Assembly: GCA_031844405.1 (NCBI GenBank)
Contig: JAUZVC010000002.1
Location: 806,001 to 870,000, forward strand
Source: Knoellia sp031844405
GTDB taxonomy: Bacteria; Actinomycetota; Actinomycetes; Actinomycetales; Dermatophilaceae
DNA length: 64,000 bases
Direction: 5' to 3'
Shown in pieces: positions 55,245-64,000 of this stretch. The translations under genes and the position numbers were made by a program. Below the pieces are notes generated by a model. It did no database searches. It was not told the DNA's origin and saw nothing but the letters and a program-made list of their open reading frames with translations. Position 1 is the stretch's first letter; the number at the start of each line of letters is the position of its first letter.

Positions 55245-56366
55245 TCAGGCGCGGCTAGGGAGCTGGAAGAGCCAGGGCGCGTGCAGCCGTCGACCGAGCC
55301 ACCACAGGCCGAGCGGTCCGAGGACGCCCACGACTGACCCGACGAGCAGGTGGACCGTGAGGTCCGTGACGTCCGCGACGGTGAGGAGCTTGCGGGCCAT
55401 GTCGGTGAGGACGATGTGCGCGAGGAAGATCTCGAGCGAGCGCTCACCGAGGAACGCCAGCGGCCGTCCCACTGCTCGCCGGCCGATGCTTCCCGACAGG
55501 GCGAAGACGCCGAGGCACAGCGCGACGGAGGTGGGGACGCCCCAGGCGAAGGCCCAGAGAGTGCGCGGCCCCATCCACGACGTCGGCGGCATCGGGTCGG
55601 TCGACCAGAGCGCAGCCGCACCGGCGCCGATCCCGACCAGTGCGACCCACCGTGCGCGCGCGGAGCGGGTCAGAGCGGCCACCCGCTCCCGCCCGGCGAG
55701 CAGGCCGAACCACACGAACGCGAGCAGTGCGAGGCCCTCCATGAAGACCCACGGACCGGTCCAGCCCCAGGCCAGCAGGGAGACCACGGCGACGACGACC
55801 GACGACACGACCGCCCGTGCGCGGCCGCTCCACGGCCTCACGACCGCGCCCGCCACGGTGACGAGGACGAGGAACCCCAGCCACCACAACGGTCCGTCGG
55901 CGACGAGCAGGGCGTGCAGCCGGTCGCCGACGAACCCGTCCCAGCGTCCGGCCACGACCTCGGGCTCGACGGCGTCGACGCCCTCCTCCGCTGCCTGGGC
56001 CGCCACGTCGGTGAAGCGGCGGGTGACGCCGAAGAGGACGGTCCACACGGCATACAGCCAGGCGAAGAGGCTGACCCGGGAGCGGACATAGGCGCGAGGT
56101 CCGTGTTTCTCGACACCCGGTCGGAGGAAGACGCCGAGCAGCACGGCGAAGACCGTGAGGTGCCACGCGTAGAACGCGTCGTCCACCTCGAGGACGGCCG
56201 GGGACGTGCGCGGCACGAGGTCCGCCGAGGTCAGTCCGCGCAGGACGTGACCGACGACGATGGCGAGGATCGCGATGCCGCGGGCGACGTCGAAGGCGCG
56301 GTCCCGGGCGGGCGCGGCCCCCCGCGCCGGCGCGTCCTCGCGCTCAGTCGAGGGGGCCTCCGGCAA
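55245..56366 (-). CDS. Membrane acyltransferase (acyltransferase 3/heparan N-acetyltransferase-like)
   Basis: This is a 373-residue membrane protein with about ten helices. The N-terminal RDRAFDVARGIAILAIVVGHVLRGL, with an Arg and a His at the first helix, is the signature end of acyltransferase-3-type enzymes that acylate exopolymers or lipids. FLGERSLEIFLAHIVLTDM near residue 300 is also typical. It starts at TTG 56366, inside the end of the SDR gene (23-base overlap), behind an AGGTGAT sequence. Substrate unknown. Confidence 0.8.
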   Translation of the reverse strand: MPEAPSTEREDAPARGAAPARDRAFDVARGIAILAIVVGHVLRGLTSADLVPRTSPAVLEVDDAFYAWHLTVFAVLLGVFLRPGVEKHGPRAYVRSRVSLFAWLYAVWTVLFGVTRRFTDVAAQAAEEGVDAVEPEVVAGRWDGFVGDRLHALLVADGPLWWLGFLVLVTVAGAVVRPWSGRARAVVSSVVVAVVSLLAWGWTGPWVFMEGLALLAFVWFGLLAGRERVAALTRSARARWVALVGIGAGAAALWSTDPMPPTSWMGPRTLWAFAWGVPTSVALCLGVFALSGSIGRRAVGRPLAFLGERSLEIFLAHIVLTDMARKLLTVADVTDLTVHLLVGSVVGVLGPLGLWWLGRRLHAPWLFQLPSRA

Positions 56367-57099
56367 CGTAGATCACCTGGCCCGAGACGAAGCCCGCCTC
56401 CTCGGAGCAGAGGAACGAGATGGTGGCGGCGATGTCCTCGGGCTGGCCGACGCGCCCGACCGGCGTCTGCTTGGCGGCACCGGCGAGGAAGTCCTCGAAG
56501 GACACGCCCATGCGTTCGGCCGTCGCGGCCGTCATGTCGGTCTGGATGAAGCCGGGGGCGACCGCGTTGGCCGTGACGCCGAACCTGCCGAGCTCGATGG
56601 CGAGCGTCTTGGTGAAGCCCTGGAGCCCCGCCTTCGCCGCGGAGTAGTTGGCCTGGCCGCGGTTGCCCTGCGCGGACGACGACGAGAGGTTGACGATCCG
56701 GCCGTACTTCTCGGCGGTCATGTGGGCCTGGCAGGCCCGGGTCATGAGGAAGGCGCCACGCAGGTGCACCGCCATCACCGAGTCCCAGTCGTCCTCGGTC
56801 ATGCGGAAGATGAGGTTGTCGCGGATGATGCCCGCGTTGTTGACGAGCACGACCGGGGGGCCCAGCTCGTCGGCGATGCGGGCCACTCCGGCCTCGACCT
56901 GCTCCGCGTGCGAGACGTCGATGCCCACGCCGGCGGCCGATCCTCCGGCCTCCCGGATCGAGGCGGCGACCACCTCGCAGGCGGCCTCGTCGAGGTCGGC
57001 GACCGCGACGGCATACCCGTCCTTCGCGAGGCGCCGAGCGGTGGCGGCGCCGATCCCGCGAGCGGCTCCGGTGACGACGGCGGTGCGGGTATGGGTCAC
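56344..57099 (-). CDS. 3-oxoacyl-ACP/acetoacetyl-CoA reductase-like SDR
   Basis: This is a 251-residue short-chain dehydrogenase. The cofactor motif is VVTGAARGIGAATA, then VLVNNAGIIRDN. The catalytic Ser, Tyr and Lys are in IVNLSSSSAQGNRGQANYSAAKAG. The C-terminal GQVIYVAGGP is typical of FabG. Start GTG 57099 has AAGGA upstream. It may serve lipid synthesis or the reverse step of beta-oxidation; FabG and PhaB types cannot be separated here. It is divergent from glgX. Confidence 0.9.
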   Translation of the reverse strand: MTHTRTAVVTGAARGIGAATARRLAKDGYAVAVADLDEAACEVVAASIREAGGSAAGVGIDVSHAEQVEAGVARIADELGPPVVLVNNAGIIRDNLIFRMTEDDWDSVMAVHLRGAFLMTRACQAHMTAEKYGRIVNLSSSSAQGNRGQANYSAAKAGLQGFTKTLAIELGRFGVTANAVAPGFIQTDMTAATAERMGVSFEDFLAGAAKQTPVGRVGQPEDIAATISFLCSEEAGFVSGQVIYVAGGPLD

Positions 57100-57139
57100 G
57101 TGGGGTCCTTCTGGGTACGGGGAGGTGCGAGGAGTTGGG

Positions 57140-57145
57140 TAGGTT
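57140..57145 (+). promoter_or_regulatory. -10 element TAGGTT upstream of glgX
   Basis: TAGGTT lies 97 bases before the glgX start, implying a leader of about 90 bases with an AGAGGAAA ribosome-binding site. Confidence 0.35.
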
Positions 57146-57236
57146 GGCGTCCTGCGCGAACGATACCCAGCCAAGTTCCACCGGCTTGTCGTCCGCGCCC
57201 CGCGGGCCGCCGTCGTCCCGTGAGAGGAAATCGAGC

Positions 57237-59417
<2,181 letters not shown>

Positions 59418-59422
59418 CCCGT

Positions 59423-61891
59423 ATGCCGGTCACTCCCGTCGTCGTCGGACCCTCCGGTCGCGCCGTGCCCACGTCCACCTACCGGCTCCAGGTGCACGGT
59501 GGGTTCGGCTTCGACGCGGCGGCGGAGCAGACGGCCTATCTCGCGTCTCTCGGGGTCTCGCACCTCTATCTGTCGCCCATCCTCCAGCCGGCTCCCGGCT
59601 CGACCCACGGCTACGACGTCGTGGACCACACCCGCCTCAACGAGGAGGCGGGTGGACGCGAGGCGTTCGACCGGCTCGTCGCGGCTGCCCACGATCACGG
59701 GCTCGGGATCCTCGTCGACGTCGTCCCCAACCACATGACGGTGCCGGACGCGACGTGGCGCAACCCGGCGCTGTGGTCACTCCTGCGTGAGGGCCGTGCG
59801 TCCGAGGCGGCGCGCTGGTTCGACATCGACTGGGACGCCCAGGAGGGGCGGGTGCTCATGCCCGTCCTCGGCGGGTCCCTCGAGGACGCGCTGTCCGCCG
59901 GCGAGCTGTCGGTGGCGCGTGACGGTGGTGCGGGCGGCGGCGAGACCGTGCTGCGCTACTACGACCACGAGTACCCCGTAGCCGTCGGGACGGAGGACCT
60001 GCCGCTCGCGGATCTCGTTGCGGCACAGGCCTACCGGCTCACCTTCTGGCGCGACGGCGCGGCTGACCTCAACTACCGGCGCTTCTTCGACGTCACCTCG
60101 CTCATGGCCGTCCGGGTCGAGGACCCAGACGTCTTCGAGGCGACGCACCGGCTGCTTCTCGAGCTGTATGCGGAGGGAGCCGTCGACGGGTTCCGGATCG
60201 ACCACCCGGACGGGCTGGCCGACCCGGGCCGCTACCTCGCGCTGCTCGCGGACGCGACCGGCGACGCGTGGGTCGTCGCCGAGAAGATCCTCGAGGGCGA
60301 GGAGCAGCTGCCCGAGTCGTGGCGGTGTGCCGGGACGACGGGCTACGACACGTTGCTCCGGGTCCAGCAGGTGCTCACGTCGGGCGCGGGCGACGAGGTG
60401 CTCGACCGGCTCTGGGCCGAGCACGCGCCGCCGGGGCGGGAGGCTCTCGACGACGTCGTCCTCGAGTCGAAGCGGCTCGTCGTCGAGACCGTCCAGGCCG
60501 CCGAGGTCAACCGGCTCATGCGGCTGGTGCAGCAGGTGCTGCCCGGTATGGAATCCGCACCGCTGCGGCGTGCCCTCGAGGCGCTGCTCGTCTCGATGGA
60601 CCGCTACCGCGCCTACCTCGTTCCCGGGGAGCCGAAGGACGAGGACCAGCTCGCGGTGCTCGACGGGGCGGTCTCGCGAGCGCAGAAGCTCCTCGACCCC
60701 TCCGACCACGAAGCGCTGACGGTCGTCGACCGTCTCGTGCGTGGCGATCGCCTGGGCGAGTCGCAGGTCGGCACGGAGGCGGCCCAGGTGGAGCTCATGG
60801 TGCGCTTCCAGCAGACCTGCGGACCTGTCATGGCCAAGGGCATCGAGGACACCGCCTTCTATCGCTGGGCCCGGATGACGGGTGCCAACGAGGTCGGCGG
60901 GCACCCGTCGCACCTGTCGATCGAGCCGGCGGAGTTCCACGCCTTCGAGGCGCGGCAGCTGGCGACGTGGCCCGTGACGATGACGACGCTCACCACGCAC
61001 GACACGAAGCGCTCCGAGGACGTCCGGGCCCGGCTCATGACCCTCGCCGAGTCGGCGTCCGAGTGGTCGGAGTGGGTGCACGCGGCGTCCGACCTCGCTG
61101 CGGCGTCCCGCGGCTCGCTCGTCGACCCGGCCACCGAGTACCTCGTGTGGCAGACAGTCCTCAGTGCGTGGCCGATCACGCCCGACCGGATCGAGGGATA
61201 CGTCCTCAAGGCGGTCCGCGAGGCCAAGGACCAGACGGCGTGGGTCGACGGCGACGCCGACTACGAGGCCGCAGTCGTGGCGTTCGCTCGGTCCGTCGTG
61301 GCCGACGACGCCGTGGCCCGGCACGTCGAGTCGTGGCTGGCCGACCACTCCGCGTCGCAGCGAGCCAACGTCCTCGGTCAGAAGCTGCTCCAGCTCGTGG
61401 CGGTCGGGGTGCCCGACGTCTACCAGGGCGCCGAGCTGCAGGCGCTGACGCTCGTCGACCCCGACAACCGCGGTGCCGTCGACTACCCCGAGCGGCGTGC
61501 TCGTCTGCAGCGGCTGGACGCCGGGGAGCGACCGAGCGACCTCGACGACGAGAAGCTGCTCGTCACCGCCGCCTCACTGCGACTGCGCCGACAGCTCGCC
61601 GAGGTCTTCGTCGGGCCGGAGTCGACCTACGAGGCAGTCGCCACGACGTCGCCGCACGCGCTGGGTCTGGCGCGGGGTGACGCCTCCGGGCCAAAGGTGG
61701 TCGCCGTCGTCACCCGCGCGGCTGACCGGCTCGCCGACGCCGGCGGTTTCGGCGATACCACCGTGGCGCTACCCGAGGGCGAGTGGCGGAACCTGTTGTC
61801 GCACAGTGGACGTGACGAGTTCGCGGGGGAGGCCCGCCTGGTCGACCTGCTGGCGGACCTGCCCGTCGCACTTCTGGAGAGGCAGCCATGA
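59423..61891 (+). CDS. treY: Malto-oligosyltrehalose synthase
   Basis: This 822-residue GH13 enzyme converts the reducing-end maltose unit of a glucan into trehalose by transglycosylation. Typical elements are PTSTYRLQVHGGFGFDAAAEQTAYLASLG at the N-terminus, LVDVVPNHM, the nucleophile region VDGFRIDHPDGLADP, AEKILEGEEQL, and ANEVGGHPS with TTHDTKRSEDVRARL. The start codon ATG 59423 lies inside a GTATGCCG word (59421-59428). It overlaps treZ by ATGA. The TreY-TreZ pair works with GlgX. Confidence 0.95.
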   Translation: MPVTPVVVGPSGRAVPTSTYRLQVHGGFGFDAAAEQTAYLASLGVSHLYLSPILQPAPGSTHGYDVVDHTRLNEEAGGREAFDRLVAAAHDHGLGILVDVVPNHMTVPDATWRNPALWSLLREGRASEAARWFDIDWDAQEGRVLMPVLGGSLEDALSAGELSVARDGGAGGGETVLRYYDHEYPVAVGTEDLPLADLVAAQAYRLTFWRDGAADLNYRRFFDVTSLMAVRVEDPDVFEATHRLLLELYAEGAVDGFRIDHPDGLADPGRYLALLADATGDAWVVAEKILEGEEQLPESWRCAGTTGYDTLLRVQQVLTSGAGDEVLDRLWAEHAPPGREALDDVVLESKRLVVETVQAAEVNRLMRLVQQVLPGMESAPLRRALEALLVSMDRYRAYLVPGEPKDEDQLAVLDGAVSRAQKLLDPSDHEALTVVDRLVRGDRLGESQVGTEAAQVELMVRFQQTCGPVMAKGIEDTAFYRWARMTGANEVGGHPSHLSIEPAEFHAFEARQLATWPVTMTTLTTHDTKRSEDVRARLMTLAESASEWSEWVHAASDLAAASRGSLVDPATEYLVWQTVLSAWPITPDRIEGYVLKAVREAKDQTAWVDGDADYEAAVVAFARSVVADDAVARHVESWLADHSASQRANVLGQKLLQLVAVGVPDVYQGAELQALTLVDPDNRGAVDYPERRARLQRLDAGERPSDLDDEKLLVTAASLRLRRQLAEVFVGPESTYEAVATTSPHALGLARGDASGPKVVAVVTRAADRLADAGGFGDTTVALPEGEWRNLLSHSGRDEFAGEARLVDLLADLPVALLERQP

Positions 61892-63618
61892 TCGAGGTCT
61901 GGGCCCCCGAGGCGAAGCAGGTCGAGCTCCAGCTCGGCGCTCCCGGCGAGGACACGCAGCGCCTGCCGATGGTGCGCGACGACCGCGGCTGGTGGCGCTG
62001 GGAGGGGGAGGGGCCGGCATACGACGTCCTCGACTACGCCTTCGTCCTCGATGGCGAGGAGCCCGCGCTGCCCGACCCGCGCAGCGCGTGGCAGCCGCAC
62101 GGTGTCGACGGGCCGAGCCGGACCTATGACGTGCACGCGCACGAGTGGGCGGACACAGGATGGCGGGGGCCGCGCGACGGCGCCGGGACGCTCGGTGGCG
62201 TCGTCTACGAGTGCCACATCGGGACGTTCACCGCCGAGGGCACGTTCGACGCCGCTGTCGAGCGGCTCGACCACCTCGTCGAGCTCGGTGTCGACGTCGT
62301 CGAGATCCTGCCCGTCGCCGCGATCCCGGGACGCTGGGGCTGGGGTTACGACGGCGTCGACCTGTATGCCGTCCACGACGCCCTTGGCGGTCCGGCCGCC
62401 TTCCAGCGGTTCGTCGACGCGTGCCACGCGCGTGGGCTGGGGGTCTGCCTCGACGTCGTCTACAACCACCTCGGGCCGAGCGGCAACTACCTCGGGCGGT
62501 TCGGTCCCTACTTCACCGACTCGCACATGACGCCGTGGGGTCCGGCGGTCAACCTCGACGCCCCCGGCTCCGACGAGGTGCGGGCGTTCATCGTCGAGAA
62601 TGCGCTGCGCTGGATGCGTGACTTCCACGTCGACGCGCTTCGGCTCGATGCCGTGCACGCGCTCGTCGACGAGGGGGAGCGGCACCTGCTCGCGGAGCTC
62701 TCGGATGCCGTGGCTGCGCTGTCGAGCGAGCTCGGACGGCCGCTCGACCTCATCGCCGAGAGCGACCTCAACGACACGGCGATGGTCACGCCCACCGCCG
62801 AGGGCGGGTTCGGCATGACGGCACAGTGGGCCGACGACGTGCACCACGGGCTGCACGTCGCACTCACCGGCGAGACCCAGGGCTACTACGAGGACTTCGG
62901 CGGCGGCACGCGCACGATGCCCGACGGCGGGCCGCTCGACGTGCTGGCCCACGTGCTCACGCGCGGCTTCCTCCACGAGGGCACGTGGTCGACCTTCCGG
63001 GAGCGCGAGTGGGGTCGCCCGGTCGACGTCGACGCGCTCGACGGTCGACGGCTCGTGACCTATCTCCAGACCCACGACCAGGTCGGCAACCGCGCGACGG
63101 GCGACCGCATCAGCGCGATGCTCTCGCCCGGACGCGCGGCCATCGGCGCGGCGCTCTACCTGCTCGGGCCGGGGACGCCGATGCTCTTCATGGGCGAGGA
63201 GTTCGCGGCGTCGACGCCGTGGCAGTTCTTCACCGACTTCACCGACGAGGGCATGGCCGAGGCGGTCCGGGCCGGGCGGCGGGCGGAGTTCGCGGCCCAC
63301 GGCTGGTCTGAGTCCGAGGTGCCCGACCCCCAGTCGCGGGCGACGCGGGACGCCAGTGTCCTTCGATGGGACGAGCTGGACTCCGAGCCGCACGCCTCTC
63401 TGCTGCAGTGGTACCGCGATCTCATCGCGTTGCGCCGCAGCGTCATCGGCACCTCGGAGACCCGCTTCGTGGACGTGACGTGCCAGGTCGAGGACGGCGG
63501 TGACACGTTCGTCATGACCCACCGCGGCATCGAGGTGCGCGCGGACCTGGCCCACGACACGGTGACCGTGACGACGACCGGCGTGGACGGCATACGCGAA
63601 CCGCTGACCTACCCCTGA
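61888..63618 (+). CDS. treZ: Malto-oligosyltrehalose trehalohydrolase
   Basis: This 576-residue GH13 enzyme releases trehalose from the end made by TreY. An N-terminal CBM48-like domain begins IEVWAPEAKQVELQL. The barrel motifs are VCLDVVYNHLGPSGNY, DALRLDAVHAL (nucleophile), LIAESDLNDTAM (acid/base) and LQTHDQVGNRATGDR (third Asp). The end LFMGEEFAASTPWQFFTDF is diagnostic. ATG 61888 overlaps the treY stop. A long hairpin separates it from the convergent thioesterase gene. Confidence 0.95.
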   Translation: MIEVWAPEAKQVELQLGAPGEDTQRLPMVRDDRGWWRWEGEGPAYDVLDYAFVLDGEEPALPDPRSAWQPHGVDGPSRTYDVHAHEWADTGWRGPRDGAGTLGGVVYECHIGTFTAEGTFDAAVERLDHLVELGVDVVEILPVAAIPGRWGWGYDGVDLYAVHDALGGPAAFQRFVDACHARGLGVCLDVVYNHLGPSGNYLGRFGPYFTDSHMTPWGPAVNLDAPGSDEVRAFIVENALRWMRDFHVDALRLDAVHALVDEGERHLLAELSDAVAALSSELGRPLDLIAESDLNDTAMVTPTAEGGFGMTAQWADDVHHGLHVALTGETQGYYEDFGGGTRTMPDGGPLDVLAHVLTRGFLHEGTWSTFREREWGRPVDVDALDGRRLVTYLQTHDQVGNRATGDRISAMLSPGRAAIGAALYLLGPGTPMLFMGEEFAASTPWQFFTDFTDEGMAEAVRAGRRAEFAAHGWSESEVPDPQSRATRDASVLRWDELDSEPHASLLQWYRDLIALRRSVIGTSETRFVDVTCQVEDGGDTFVMTHRGIEVRADLAHDTVTVTTTGVDGIREPLTYP

Positions 63619-63632
63619 CGCCACCCGACTTC

Positions 63633-63691
63633 TTGCGAAAAGCGGACGTTCTCGGCCCGAAACGTGGCCTCAGAACGTCCGCTTTTCGCAA
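63633..63691. terminator. Bidirectional hairpin between treZ and the thioesterase gene
   Basis: Perfect 20-base arms (63633-63652 with 63672-63691) enclose a 19-base loop. It sits exactly between two convergent genes, and the thioesterase stop is adjacent. The right end GCAATCAGTCG is shared with the hairpin after rdgB. Confidence 0.8.
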
Positions 63692-64000
63692 TCAGTCGCG
63701 GACGCGGAGCATGCCCTCCTGGGCGGTCGAGGCGACGAGGGTGCCGTCGGCCGTGAACATCCGGCCGATGGACAGGCCGCGGCCGCCCTGAGCGGACGGC
63801 GACTGCTGGGCGTAGAGCAGCCAGTCGTCCGCGCGAGCCGGGCGGTGGAACCACATGGCGTGGTCGAGGCTCGCGACGTTGAGCCCGCCGCCGACCCATT
63901 GGCGGCCGTGCTTGCGCAGGACGGGTTCGAGCAGGGCGTAGTCGGATGCATAGGCGAGGACGGCCGAGTGCAGGAGTGGGTCGTCGGGCAGGCGACCCAC
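63692..64000 (-). CDS. tesB: Acyl-CoA thioesterase II, C-terminal part (cut by window edge)
   Basis: The last 102 or so residues of a TesB-type double-hotdog thioesterase are visible. Signature segments are HSAVLAYASDYALLEPVLRKHG, GLNVASLDHAMWFHRP, DWLLYAQQSPSAQGGRGLSIGRMF and DGTLVASTAQEGMLRVR. These carry the C-terminal hotdog with the conserved Asp, Ser/Gln and Gln positions. The enzyme hydrolyses acyl-CoA to free fatty acid and CoA. The 5' part lies beyond the window. Confidence 0.92.
   Translation of the reverse strand: MGRLPDDPLLHSAVLAYASDYALLEPVLRKHGRQWVGGGLNVASLDHAMWFHRPARADDWLLYAQQSPSAQGGRGLSIGRMFTADGTLVASTAQEGMLRVRD

Overview
The window is about 72% G+C chromosomal DNA, packed with genes on both strands. 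GTG starts and short ATGA/GTGA overlaps are frequent, and many promoters carry a TAnnnT -10 element 6-8 bases before the start codon. Gene content (ClpS, DUF3039, DUF3618, paired dynamin-like GTPases, GlnR-type nitrate genes, TreYZ/GlgX, Rv1339-like phosphodiesterase) points to an actinobacterium. An Intrasporangiaceae-like member of the Micrococcales is my best guess, but this is inference from style and content only. No insertion sequence, prophage, CRISPR array or rRNA operon is visible, and no gene-free stretch exceeds 300 bases.

Layout. 1-4.0 kb: truncated RNA helicase, YqgE, DUF3039, a frameshifted HEAT-repeat gene and a secreted M43 metalloprotease. 4.0-8.1 kb: SF2 helicase, then a four-gene cassette of unknown function whose first two proteins resemble type VII secretion substrates. 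8.1-19.8 kb: tyrosine/homogentisate catabolism in two pieces (Lrp regulator/hppD at 8-10 kb; fah, an unknown partner and hmgA at 16-19.6 kb). These enclose a ribbon-helix-helix/DUF4097/ABC exporter operon. 19.8-30.3 kb: a complete assimilatory nitrate operon on the minus strand (narK, nasC, nasB, nirB, nirD, siroheme synthase, HemD-winged-helix protein) with two GlnR-like box arrays. 30.4-36 kb: pncB, clpS, DUF2017, murI, cAMP phosphodiesterase-like gene, rph and rdgB, collinear with the mycobacterial locus but lacking its middle. 36-43.4 kb: four tRNAs (Leu, Lys, His, Arg) among bcp, DUF305, CopC, orn, PrsW, an M20 amidohydrolase, a phosphopantetheinyl transferase and a hydrolase. 43.4-51.2 kb: a PD-(D/E)XK protein beside tRNA-Arg, two dynamin-like GTPases, ssb, ettA, thpR and a methyltransferase. 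51.2-57.1 kb: TetR/acyl-CoA dehydrogenase, a frameshifted DUF559 gene flanked by two copies of a 62-base hairpin, ArsR/SRPBCC, a membrane acyltransferase and an SDR reductase. 57.2-63.6 kb: glgX-treY-treZ, turning glycogen-type glucan into trehalose. The window ends in a truncated acyl-CoA thioesterase.

The strongest unexplained signal is genome-scale. The octamer GTATGCCG (or its complement CGGCATAC) occurs about 49 times by my hand count, against roughly two expected from base composition. It is about equally frequent on both strands and lies both inside and between genes. Inside genes it usually uses otherwise rare codons, and between genes it sometimes forms inverted pairs in hairpins. 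Other points of interest are the hairpin-flanked DUF559 locus, the type VII-like cassette, the operator array before the ribbon-helix-helix gene, and the unassigned protein overlapping fah in a pathway with no visible maleylacetoacetate isomerase.
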